Positions 41,998 through 51,913 of a stretch of DNA of 64,000 nt are shown here, piece by piece; position 1 is the stretch's first letter, and each line of letters starts with the position of its first letter. The translations under genes were made by a program, and so were the position numbers. The notes under the pieces are model-generated. The model did no database searches. It saw nothing but the letters and a program-made list of their open reading frames with translations, and had not been told where the DNA came from. The stretch comes from Hirudinaria manillensis (taxonomy: Eukaryota; Annelida; Clitellata; Hirudinida; Hirudinidae). The stretch spans positions 8,560,001 through 8,624,000 of the forward strand of contig CM067527.1 in the NCBI GenBank assembly GCA_034509925.1. The letters are read 5' to 3'.

Positions 41998-42459
41998 GAC
42001 AGAATTGAAAAAGTTCAAAAAAGATTCACTAAATCAAAACCTTCTGTCGTACAGTATTCCTATATGGATAGACTCCACACCTTGGAAAAGCTCCGCCTCC
42101 TGGCCGACTTGACCTTCTGCTTCAAAGTGCAAAACAAAGTGCTTCTTCAAAAGAAGACTCTCCCCTGAAACATTTCCTGTTTTTTCAAAGTTATCGCGGC
42201 ACAAACTAAAACAATGCAAATTTTCTACCGACATTGATTTAACGATTCTTTTTTCTACCTGATTTTACTAACAACAACTGTTTCAAGATTCAAAGTACTC
42301 ATACGTAATTTTGATCTTAGCAAATACCTTATATATAACTGACTTTCATTGTCGTCATTATCGTCACCACGACTCATACTCTCGATTTATCCTTTGCTCG
42401 AATTGACCAAACTGTGTTAGTGGTCCTATTGGGCCCTTCAGTTTGTAAACAAAATAAAT

Positions 42460-44470
42460 CTTGAGAAAATCATTTTCTTCTGTTTCTTGAGCCATACCTG
42501 ATAGCGTTCATCACCATCATAGACTACTAGATATCCTTTAATCGCTTTCTTATCGTCGTTGATTAGGTATGTGAACATAACAAGCAGAACCAACAATACG
42601 TAGGTGACTGATCCTAGGTTTCTTACCTGTCCAAACTTCACATGGACTCACACCATCTGTTGATGACTTGCCTGTTCGGTTCACAATGTAGACAGCTGTA
42701 TAACACAATTCTGTCCATATGGCCACAGGAAATTCAGCTTCTGAATTTGAGTACTTTAATGTACAAGCCATTTATACTATTGTGCGGATTACACGTTCAC
42801 TACCACCGTTTTGCTGAGGTGTGTACGGTGCTGTCAGTCTTTGCGTGATTCCATGGCTGCGAAGAATATTTTGAAATTCGTCATTGTCGAATTCATCCCC
42901 ATTGTCACTAAGAAATTCACATTGTGGACGACACTTTGCTGTAGCCGGAACCTCCTGAAGTGCCTTTTTGTCTCTTTCTGTCTTATAAATGTGATAAATC
43001 TTATTTTACTGAAATGATCTTTGAAGACAACAAAATATCGTTTTCTGTTAAATGAGAGGACCACAGACATCTGCTGATAGGAGTTCACCTGGTTTACTGG
43101 TGGCATTCCTTCTTTCAAACTTTAATCTATGAGCCTTTCCATAGATGCAAGGTTCAAATATCTCGGTATCAAGCTAAACATTGATGATTAATTCTCTTTT
43201 CTAAAGATATTTTATATGTTGTTTGTATTGGTGTCCAAATCGTTCATGATACAATTGAAGTAGTGAACATTCACTGACTAGGTTTACCTCGGCTGGAGTT
43301 TCAGGACTTATTGCTATCAGTCCCGCTTCGTATAAGATACCATTTAACTGTCTTGTCCCTTGCATAACTATTTTGCCCTGAATTCTTAAGCAACACTTTG
43401 TGGCAGTTGACTGAAACTTGCTCTGTGAATTTTTGCAGCTAGAACTGAGAAGAGATTTCTACTCGGAACATACCAGACATCTGACAAGTTTAGTTCCTGT
43501 TGCTTGTTGCATGTTGTGGCCAATATTTTCACTGCGACTTTACCTACAGCAAAAAGAACTCTTCCTGCACTTTGTACCCTGTGTGCAAACTTATTAAAAG
43601 TTTCAAAATTGTCTGCACTATTTGTGATATGTTTCGTTGCTCCATTATCATGGGTCTTTGCTGTAGATACCTCGAAGTTGCCGACTTGATTCTTCTTAAA
43701 TGTTCTTGGCTTCTCAGACATGTGTTTCTGCTTTGAGGGGTTGGCAACTAGAATGTCTTGCTGAGCTGAGCTGTGTGTCATATCTGACTAACTCTCTCTC
43801 TTTCAAACATGCACAACTGAGTAACTAGTTCATCTAATGATTTCTTTTCATCACGTAGCTAACTTGACTTGAATGTTTCGCAACTGCTTGGCAGGATATA
43901 TGCATAGCTGCATACGAGCAACATCTCCGGTAGTTTCCTTTCTACTGCTTCTTGAAGACCACTCGTTCTACAGTGTTTTTAATTTAGCTACTTGGCCTGA
44001 AGCATTCACATTTGTTATCCAGCCAAAACTGAAAAACACACTGTAAATTTGAAAAAGCTGGTCTCTGGCTGATGGCTCAAAATTCCTTCATAGCCCCTCC
44101 GAAACTTCTCTTGCGGTCTCCTTAACCCTTATTTTCTGATAGTTCTTCTGAGATAGCATTGGCTATAATTGATTTGACATAACTGTTAGCTTTTCTGAAC
44201 TTATCTGTGATTTCTTTGTTCTTCTGTTGGATGTTTTGCTAGTTCTGGTCTTAGTAGCGTGCCATCAATAACGTCAACTGCACCTTCGTGATAGTCTCGA
44301 ATTCGACGCTTCCACATCGGCCAATCATTTGTGAAACTCAATGGCTTATTATCTTTATTCCTTTATTTCTATCGATTCCATTGAACGTTAACTAAAATAG
44401 CACTACCAATATTAGAAACTGACCTCAGAAACGTTTAACTAAGCGCTCGAGGAACTCTGGTCCCATAAGC
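42460..44470 (-). pseudogene. Copia-A gag, protease and integrase (degenerate)
   Basis: Read from 44470 down: gag with DYHEGAVDVIDGTLLRPEL (near 44310-44260), many stops, a protease site THDNGATKHIT (about 43650), integrase with DHFSKIRFITFIRQK (about 43010) and the 3' part ELCYTAVYIVNRTGKSSTDG and GYLVVYDGDERYQ (42730-42500). It stops at KKMIFSR, where the LINE is inserted. No long frame survives. Confidence 0.8.
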
Positions 44471-44596
44471 TGTTGCGGTAACTCAACGAAAAAGCCTACG
44501 CTTCTTTATTATCGTTAAAAATACGCCAAACACAAAGACAACTTAAAGACGACCAACAGCGAATGTAAAACAAAAAATATTCAAACACATTCTACA
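44471..44596 (-). repeat. Copia-A 5' LTR
   Basis: On minus: TGTAGAATGTGTTTG to GTTACCGCAACA, 126 bp, followed by GCTTATGGGACCAGAG, a diverged half-initiator-tRNA primer site. It differs in sequence from the Copia-D/E LTRs, so Copia-A is a separate family. Confidence 0.75.
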
Positions 44597-45240
44597 ACGT
44601 TTGCCTGTTGCAATGCGGTTGGTAAGGCGGTGACCTGATGTGCTTCTGACAGTACTTTTGGAACTCCTTGGAGGTGAACTGTGTCCCATTGTCCGAATCG
44701 TTTCCTTTGGGTATCCGTGCTATGCAATATATATTGCTATTTATTAATAACAGTGGATGTTAAGGTCTTCATTTTCACAACTCCAGGCCACGGAGAAGGC
44801 ATTCATCACGATCAGGAACATCATTCCTTCGATCAGTCAGCAAAGTCAATATGGATCCTCTTCCAAGCACAATCCAATTTCGGCCATGGTGTCAGTTCAT
44901 TTTTGACAGCATCTTTGCAGCCAACTGACATGAACTGCAGAGTTCTCACTCTCTCTTCGATGTCCCGATCAATTCCTTGGTAGTAGACATGTATTCTAGC
45001 ATACATCTTCATTCTATTGCTCCTGGATGTCCTTCGTGCTGCATCTTCAGTATTCGTCCTTGCAGGGCTGATGGAATCACGGCTGGTGTGCCCATGAAAA
45101 TTGCACCTTCGTGGACTGACAGGTCCACCACGCCTATGCAAAGTCGATCCAGTCCGGAAACTAGGCCATCAACCTTCAACATCCAGAACTCTATCAACTG
45201 CACCAACGACTACCTTAGCGAGTATTTTCAAACTAATTAA
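44597..45240 (-). mobile_element. Gypsy-C family integrase fragment
   Basis: Minus-strand sequence matches Gypsy-C pol at about 37390-37960 (integrase finger to the catalytic core) with deletions. Recognisable pieces include WPKLDCAWKRIHIDFAD and ALQGRILKMQHEGHPG. The frame is broken near 45000. Copia-A ends exactly where this fragment begins (44596/44597). Confidence 0.8.
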
Positions 45241-45390
45241 CCTCAAAATTGTTTAGCTCGCAAAACGAGCAACCCGCCTTCAGCCTTCGCGGGCCCCCGG
45301 GATGTGAGTGCAACTAATTCAAAAACTGCATGAATATGCGGGGTATGAAATGTGACAAAATAGACCTCGGAGCGTGCTTTGTTCTATATG
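45241..45390. other. Short unassigned spacer
   Basis: Contains a GC-rich patch (GCGGGCCCCCGGGATG) and nothing identifiable. Confidence 0.4.
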
Positions 45391-45564
45391 TGTTGAGTTT
45401 TTATGTTTAAAGCCTTGTTTTGTTGAAATAGTTTGAATTAATAATAATGTAACATTATTGGTTTTTGGTTCCAATTTGTTCGCTATTGCTTCTTTTTCTT
45501 GTAAATGATGGTGGTCTGTTATAGTTGGACTTTTAATTCGATCTATTCGAGATTTATTTCAACA
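45391..45564 (+). repeat. Copia-E 5' LTR
   Basis: TGTTGAGTTTTTATG to GATTTATTTCAACA. It is the longest LTR of this family in the window (174 bp) and precedes the primer site. Confidence 0.88.
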
Positions 45565-45578
45565 GGTTATGGGCCCAG
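45565..45578 (+). promoter_or_regulatory. Copia-E primer-binding site (half initiator tRNA type)
   Basis: GGTTATGGGCCCAG is the exact complement of CTGGGCCCATAACC in the anticodon stem-loop of animal initiator tRNA-Met, as known for Drosophila copia. Confidence 0.85.
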
Positions 45579-46298
45579 AATAGGCTTCGAATAAATTTGT
45601 TCCCTGCTCATTTTATTGTGTTTGCGGCTTAGAAAATTTGTTTGCGAAAATGGATCTGTCGAAAATTCAAATTAGACCGTTGGAAGGAAAGTCGAACTGG
45701 TCGAATTGGAAAAGCGGGATGATCATCCTTCCAAGAGGTTTGGAATGAGTTTCTTCAGCTATAAAAAGAACGATGAAGACGACATTGGCCATTCACGTCA
45801 CCAAGCTTATAAACATGGAAAGATTTATCAGCTGAACTTTACAAATGTGAAAATGAAGATTTGTTGCTGACTTAAAAGGTCTTGGAAACTCTTCCAAGTG
45901 AATATTTTTAAGCTGGAAACTGTTAAACAAAGAACAGACAAATGTTGACTCATTTGACGAATGCTCATTTGTATAGTCATGAAAGATCATTGTCTGAGAA
46001 GGAAACACTAAACAAAGATTAGACATTTGTTGCAAATCATATAAAATCATTCCCTGAAAAGAAAAATTTCCCAGAAAATGGAGAATATATAAAGAATAGA
46101 ATCAAGATCAAATATTTCTATTGCAACAAAGTTGGTCATTTAAAGAAAGACTAAAAAGATAATTGCAGAAGTTAAAGACAAATGTGAGTTTTGGCTGTCG
46201 AGGTAACTGCAGTTGACTGGACTAGCTTTACAGACTCTTAGTTTGTAGACAATGGAGTTACAAGGTATTTAACGTTTAGAAATGATTTTTTAAGAAAT

Positions 46299-47207
46299 TG
46301 TCTTGACTTTCGTACATATACGAAACAAAAAAAAACATGGAACGAGATTTATTTATATAAAAAGTCAAAGACTTTAACTAAATGAACACTTAATTAAGTG
46401 TAACGAAAATAATAAAAATTACGACAATGATAACGAGTTCACGATCAGGTGAGTCCTGACTAAAGCAGTGTGAAATTAGAATGAGTCAGTCCTGAAAGGT
46501 CATAACCTGACAAACGCCTGAAAAATTGACCAAGACCAAACTCAGATAGAAGAATCATATACAAACAAGAGTTGAAGCCAAATAACACCTCCAAAAAGAA
46601 AAACTGACAAAAAGAAAAAATAATAACGATTAAATTCAAGAAAATGTCTCATTTTACAAGAACATAAGGACGAAGACTGATAAAGAACGGATTAAAAAGA
46701 CAGTAGTGACGACGCTTTCCTACTCATCCATCCTCATCCCTTCTGGATCTTACTGGCTGGCGGTAAAAGTATATTAGGCGAAGGGAAATCTTAAAATCGA
46801 TATAAGATTTCTGAGGGAGAGTAACTACCCACAACCAACCAGCTTCGATAAGTCCAGAAAACATATCTTCAAATACGTACTTTATAGTCGAAGGAATCTG
46901 ATCGCCGCGACGCAACTCCGAGATGTAATCGTACACTTATTCCTCGCGAGCACATCTTTCGTCGTCGCGCCGCATGTGACTCAAACCAAAACGAACGTAC
47001 ATACAGAAGATTATTTCTACGACGTATATGTCTCTCAGTTTGGATATTATAATGTCGAAGAGGCGAGATGCTACTAGTCGGGCTGGTACCCACCGACGTT
47101 CCTTGTGTGCTGATAGCCAAACTGTCACTCTATGGAACACGGCATTGGTGTAATTCCGATACAAATTCATAGGTTCTTGCTGTTGTGATCCTTGATTATG
47201 AACCACA
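46299..47207. mobile_element. Unidentified 0.9-kb insert in Copia-E
   Basis: Copia homology breaks after TTTTTTAAGAAAT and resumes at about 47208 with TCTATGCTGCAG, which in Copia-D follows 30 bases later. The inserted DNA runs TGTCTTGACTTTCG to GAACCACA on plus, so it has TG...CA ends and could be a solo LTR. The minus strand has an 89-residue open frame of unknown meaning (47206-46937). No target duplication is seen. Confidence 0.45.
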
Positions 47208-47589
47208 GTGTAACTCTATGCTGCAGATTGAAGTGTTCTTGATGTCATTGGAAAAGACAAAGTAACACTTGAAACTAAAGTTTATGATAAAGTTGTTCCA
47301 CTTGAACTGAATTATGTGTCGGTATGTCAATCAAAATAAACTTATTTTCTGTGCCCATGAAAGAAGAAAAAATAGTGTTTTTACATCCATAAGTGCAATT
47401 TTAAAATAGACAACAGTGTTAAGCTAATTGGATCAAGAGAAGAAGGCAATGGCTTATTCAAATTACTGGCTAAAACTGTTTTTCCACAACCTGAAGAATC
47501 AAATGTTGTTGACAGTTCAAAACTCCGGTTGTGTCATGAAAGATTCGCATATCAAAACAAAAAACAAGTTCAATTATTTTTGAAAATTA

Positions 47590-48520
47590 ATGTTGACGAT
47601 GATGATGAATTTTTTGAAGGTTGTGTTTTCTGTAAAGAACGCAGACATCAATTTGGAAGAAGGCCAAAAGCGACACAACCAGGCTGAAATTATTCACACT
47701 GATGTGTGTGGTCCATCTTTTGTGAATCTTATTCGAATTTCAAATATTTCGTTCTATTTAAAGTTGAAAAAGAAGAGAAGTTCCAAGCAAGTTGAGGCAA
47801 GTATTTGAACTTATCAAAAACTCAGGACATAGAGTATCAGAACTCCTCAGTTGGCAGAGAGTTTGATAATGATGAAGTCAAGGAAATTCTACAAACGAAA
47901 GGAATCAGACATCGTTCAGTAATGACTTACACACCTCAACAGAATGGATGTAGTGAACGAGACAATAGAACACTAGTTGAAGCAGCTGGAGCAATGAAAT
48001 TAACTCATGAATTGTCTCAGAAACTTTAGGCAGAATTGATAAATACTGCTGCTTATGTTATGAATAGAACAGGACCTTCCTCCATAGAATGAAAATCACC
48101 TTATGAAATCTGGTACAATAGAAACCCAAAAGAATTAAACATTTGAGAATAATTGGTTCAAAAGCTTATATTCACACTTCTAGTCATGCTAGATAAGGTC
48201 AGAACAATGATGGAAAGTAAAGCTGTTAAAGGAATATTAGTTGGATATGAAGGAGATGATGGATATCGAATACATGTTGCACCGAGCAAGACAATTGACC
48301 GGGAGATTTTGTGTTTGATGAAAGAATGACACCATCTTCCTCTAATACTACCAATGAGAACATGGTACCATCATCTTCGGATGCTAACAATGAAAGAATA
48401 ACATTTTCATCCAATTCTATCAATTTTTAATTTTCTCTAAATCACCTAATGAATGTTCAAGTGAAAAAGAAACAATTGAAGAATCTTTCAATTTTCTTGT
48501 ACTGATTTGAACTTATATGT
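47590..48520 (+). pseudogene. Copia-E integrase (degenerate)
   Basis: Reads EIIHTDVCGPSFVN (first Asp), VGREFDNDEVKEIL, MTYTPQQNGCSERDN with the catalytic Glu at 47960, and further down SKAVKGILVGYEGDDGYRIH (48220-48270). Frame breaks lie near 47800 and 48030. Confidence 0.8.
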
Positions 48521-49111
48521 GGGTCTGCAAGACTAAGTACAACTCTGAAGGTCAAATAGAACGTCACAAAGCACGATTGGTTGTTAAAGGTTATTATCAG
48601 AAAAAAGGAAAAGATTATTTTAAACAAATGTTTGAAACTAAATAGTTGCTAAAAGTGGTACAGTTAGGACCTTGTTAAGTGTTGTAGCTGCAGAAGGAAT
48701 GTCAGTGATGCAGTTTGATGTATCCACAGCATTTTTATATGGAGAACTTGATTTGTGAAAAGTGATGCAGATCCTTGTCTTTTCATTAAAAAAAAATAAT
48801 AGCAAAGTTTTAATTACTTTGTATGTCGATGATAACTATTGCAGACCAGCTCAGAATCCGATCTTAGAGATTTCAAGCAGAAATTAGAGAAAGAATTCAA
48901 AATTATTGCTAAACCAGCCACATTCTTTCTTGGAATTGAAATGAAGCGATCTGATGGTTCCATAAAAATCACTCTGAGAAACATTATTCAAAAGATTCTA
49001 GCGAAATATAGGACAAATGTCGACCGTGTCCAACACCCATTATCAAATCTGAGAAGGCAGATGATGTCCGTGATAATCAAATTTCCGTACATATCAGCGA
49101 TAGGCGCGTAG
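48521..49111 (+). pseudogene. Copia-E reverse transcriptase (degenerate)
   Basis: Reads KTKYNSEGQIERHKARLVVK, a stop, then SLMYPQHF-type remnants of the RT core, a YVDD-like box (TLYVDDN near 48823) and LEKEFKIIAKPATFFLGIEM (48880-48945). It breaks at 49115-49144, where Gypsy-F enters. Confidence 0.8.
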
Positions 49112-49144
49112 GAAACCTAGAAAACCCAACCAGAGATGTAAAGG

Positions 49145-49299
49145 TGTTGTGGGATTATATGTATCTTTGGTTTGTGCACCTCTTGCGATGAGGCACTCTC
49201 ATTTTCCGTTTTAATTTCTCTCGTGTTCGTATCGTACTGTGTCGTGTTGTGGTGATTCGAATAAACCGTTTTGATCTTGATATTCTGGAGTTTATAACA
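49145..49299 (+). repeat. Gypsy-F 5' LTR
   Basis: TGTTGTGGGATTATATG to TTTATAACA, 155 bp, the shorter LTR form also seen in copy 1; the GAGTTGTGTCGTATTGC block of Gypsy-C is absent. Confidence 0.88.
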
Positions 49300-49604
49300 T
49301 ATTTGGCGACGAGGATAAATTTTTGACCATGATGATGTTCATGGAAGAAAATCGACGACGCGACGATGAACGTCGCGAAGAAGAGACTCGCCGTCACGAG
49401 GAAGAAATTCGCCATCGCGAAGAAGAAACTCGTCGTCGTGAGGAGAAGGAAACTCGTTAAGAAGAAACTCGCCGTCGTGAGGAGGATGAAATTCGCCGCC
49501 GTGAGAAAGATCTCCGCCGAGACGAGGAGAACCGTCGAAGCAACAATGCAATTGCTCCAGTCCCTGAAACCTCTGTGTAAAGATGCCACAGAGACAGAAA
49601 GAAA

Positions 49605-49745
49605 ATCAGATCGAGAATGCAATCAGATTTGGAGTTCGCTGAAGTCGAAGCGCATGAAGCTGAAGTAGGCTACCTGAAACTAGATAATGTTCATGTAGCG
49701 TCAGCTGAAGCAAGCATTAAGACATTATCTGCTTGGCTATTAAAA
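49605..49745 (+). mobile_element. Tigger-like fragment inside Gypsy-F
   Basis: GAGAATGCAATCAGATTTGGAGTTCGCTG and following bases match 53015-53110 of the Tigger-like element at 52305-53237 almost base for base, and the match continues to GACATTATCTG. It sits between gag and integrase sequence. Confidence 0.8.
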
Positions 49746-49885
49746 TGAGGACTTCAACATCCACTGCCACAATTAAAGAACTGGGTAGAATTTTTGCGCA
49801 GCACGGATACCCAAAGATAATAGTTTCGGACAATGGGACACAATTCACGTCCAAATAGTTCCAAGAGTTCTGTCAGAGGACTGGA

Positions 49886-50449
49886 ATGCGACACATCAAG
49901 TCACCGCCCTGCCAGCCTCATTGCAATGGGATAGCTGAGCGTTTTGTGGACACATTCAAGCGTACACTACAAAAGCTGCAGGGGGAGGAGGTGATGGAGG
50001 ATGCGCTCCAAAAATTTCTGCCGACTTACCGGACAACGCCATGCACGTCTTTGACGGATTTGAAGACGCCGGCAGAGCAACTCCTATGGAGACCTTTGAG
50101 AACTCCCCTGGGTGACCTCCAACTCAAACGTCCAGTAAAACATCTCCCAAGAGCGGATCAGGAGATGGAAGAAAGGAAACCTGTACACCGGCGAATGAGA
50201 GAGTTCGTCGAGGGAGACGCAGTCTTCGTAAGAGACTACAAGGACCCAAGTCACCCGAAGTGGATACAGGGGTCGGTGAAGCGTAGACTGAGACGTCACA
50301 CGCCTGAACTACAGGAAATTCCAGAGTGCGAAGTGGATGTCATTCCGCCAGTGCAACCTCGAACACCAAAGAAAAGACCTGCAAGAAACCGCCGACCTCC
50401 GAGAAGGCTGGAGATGGATCCCCAGAGGAAGAAATACCTAATCGTTTAG
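49886..50449 (+). pseudogene. Gypsy-F integrase C-terminal remnant
   Basis: 187 open residues from MRHIKSPPCQPHCNGIAERF (catalytic Glu region) to RRLEMDPQRKKYLIV, collinear with the Gypsy-C pol C-terminus but missing about 40 residues near residue 128 (VKRRLRRHTPEL). It has no start of its own. Confidence 0.8.
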
Positions 50450-50458
50450 GGGGGGAGG

Positions 50459-50597
50459 TGTTGTGGGTATCTGGTTTGTGCACCTCGTGCGATGAGGCAC
50501 GCTCGTTTTCCGTTTTAAATTCGCTCGTGTCCGTATCGTACCGTGTCGTGTTGTAGTGATTCGAATAAACCGCTTTGATCTTGATATTCTGGAGTAA
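50459..50597 (+). repeat. Gypsy-F 3' LTR
   Basis: TGTTGTGGGTATCTGG onward, with a short internal deletion relative to the 5' LTR (ATTATATGTATCTTTGG is reduced). The terminal ATAACA is not preserved. Confidence 0.75.
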
Positions 50598-50930
50598 GAC
50601 GATATTTAGATATCTTCAGTTTATTGGAGTTTCTTACAGCAGTTCTAGAACTAAAGAAAATACTTTGATATGCTGATGAGGATCGTGGAGGTAGACTACC
50701 ACGGGAAAATAGAGTTTCGGGAGTTTGGATATTCTAACAAACTAGAAATTTACGTTGATAATGAAACTGCAATTAAACTAGCTGAGAACTCAGAATATCA
50801 CAACAGTGTTAAAAGAGTCTCATCAGAATTTCAGATTGAAATCATCAATATGATTGACAAAACCTGTAAGTGAAGAGAGGTTGAACACGCTAAAGGACAG
50901 AATGTGACTTAAATAATAATTTGCTAGTTT
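50598..50930 (+). pseudogene. Copia-E RNase H remnant
   Basis: 50736-50870 reads KLEIYVDNETAIKLAENSEY and VKRVSSEFQIEII, the Copia RNase H D-N-x-x-A-I and H-x-x-x-K-H region with H changed. Collinear with the RT across Gypsy-F. Confidence 0.75.
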
Positions 50931-50947
50931 TTAACAAAATGAGAAGT

Positions 50948-51095
50948 TGTTGAGTTTTTATGCTTAAAAACTTGCTTTGTCAAAAAATATGAATTACTAT
51001 ATTATTCCATTCTCTGTTGTTTCGTTTCTTCTGGTAAAAAAAAGGTCTGTTGTAGTTGATCTTTAAATTCGATCTATTCGAGGTTTATTTCAACA
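50948..51095 (+). repeat. Copia-E 3' LTR
   Basis: TGTTGAGTTTTTATGC to GGTTTATTTCAACA, 148 bp, with small indels relative to 45391-45564. Confidence 0.88.
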
Positions 51096-51866
51096 CGATA
51101 AAATACCAATTCAAAATCAAATAATTTGTCGAAAGTGATATTACAAATATTTCAAATATATTACAAATATTTCAACTTAATCTGAAAACGCATCTGACTT
51201 ATTTCACAGCCAACCAGTCTTGAAACGAATTCATGGCAAAATCCATGGTGACCATAGATACTAAAACATTTTTTAGATCGCATTCGCATACTTTTTAATA
51301 TTCATACCTTGTCGTATTCCAAGCCATCCTTCTATGAAAATTCTAAATATTTATAAAATTAATGAATTAATGACTGGCACCTCTATGTTTAAATATTTAA
51401 ATTGATTTACTTCCTGATTCATTCAAAAAAATTTTCACACGTTCATCTGATGTCCACTCGTACTGTTTGCGTTCCTCGGACAAGTTTAGACCTGATGCCT
51501 CCGAGCCACACTAATATTTTTATTAAAGGACCCCGAAATTATTTGGTCATTCCAGATTCTGTTAAAACAGCTTATCGTAAACATCGTTCAAATTTCTTTG
51601 TAATTTGCATATTTTAAATAGAGATTCAGTATATATACAGTGACAATTATGTTATGAATTGCCAGTTTCTTTACACTATTTAAACTGGATTGTATCCGTC
51701 CGCGCTATCTCTAATATAGTTGTTTTTTCTTAGTTTTTTTATATCGAAAAAATTTCTGTGTTGTGTGAAAAAAATTGAATCTATATGATAATATATCTAA
51801 GTACTTTTAAAACTGTAATATTAATGATATTAAACATGACGTTTTTTTTTGCCATGGAGATGTAAA
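51096..51866. other. Upstream region of MORN5
   Basis: AT-rich; no exon or repeat is recognised. The promoter of MORN5 should lie here. A four-codon upstream frame (ATG GAG ATG TAA) sits at 51854-51865. Confidence 0.45.
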
Positions 51867-51913
51867 ATGGAGTTGACCGGGAGCAGTTATTCTGGTGATA
51901 CTCGATATGGAAG
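51867..51913 (+). CDS. MORN5: MORN5 exon 1
   Basis: Encodes MELTGSSYSGDTRYG plus two bases. The ATG at 51867 is chosen because the first MORN motif starts in frame with it; the ATG at 51854 stops after three codons. Confidence 0.88.

Larger units (their letters stand above)
34185..42459 (+). mobile_element. LINE split by Gypsy-C and Copia-D
   Basis: Plus-strand pieces at about 34185-34434, 38812-39778 and 42003-42459 form one 5'-truncated non-LTR element. The first reads SGPGGISNIFIKKCATFLAL; the second holds ENYRPISITSTCCRVMERI, VAYLDFKKAFDSVSH, SGVSQGSVLGPTL and the catalytic CKLFADDVKLY; the third reads RIEKVQKRFTKS and a C-terminal tail ending in an AAATAAAT 3' end. Both inserts carry matching 5-bp target duplications, so the pieces join without loss. 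Several stops show decay. The element itself sits inside Copia-A. Its 5' limit is approximate and no LINE target duplication was found. Confidence 0.85.
29144..44596 (-). mobile_element. Copia-A, a degenerate Ty1/Copia element split by nested insertions
   Basis: Minus-strand pieces of one element are: the LTR (44596-44471); gag, protease and integrase (44470-42460); the linker before RT (34184-33915); and the start of RT (29643-29144). Continuity is shown by the text: the piece ending near 33915 reads KFDDYVLLTQVAEVY and the piece resuming at 29643 reads VLDINEPETYEDAI, one continuous Copia segment split by Gypsy-B. The integrase-to-linker break coincides with the LINE. Frames contain many stops and shifts. 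The 3' LTR is missing; similarity fades near 29150. Confidence 0.85.
49145..50597 (+). mobile_element. Gypsy-F, deleted Gypsy-C family copy carrying a Tigger piece
   Basis: 5' LTR 49145-49299, internal TATTTGGCGACGAGG, gag repeats to about 49600, a roughly 140-bp Tigger-like segment, then integrase sequence from about 49748 (GGACTTCAACATCCACTGCC, matching 37761) to the end, polypurine tract AGGGGGGGAGG and a 3' LTR at 50459-about 50597. Most of pol is deleted. The 3' LTR end is diverged, and no target duplication could be defined. Confidence 0.85.
45391..51095 (+). mobile_element. Copia-E, degenerate Ty1/Copia element carrying two insertions
   Basis: LTRs at 45391-45564 (5') and 50948-51095 (3') match the Copia-D LTR and each other with clear divergence. 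A primer-binding site follows the first. Gag start MDLSKIQIRPLEGKSNWSNW is at about 45651; the protease-gag part is split by a roughly 0.9-kb insert (46299-47207). Integrase is at 47590-48110, RT at 48520-49110, and RNase H at 50600-50930 after Gypsy-F (49145-50597). Many stops. No target duplication is seen. It is clearly older than Copia-D. Confidence 0.85.
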
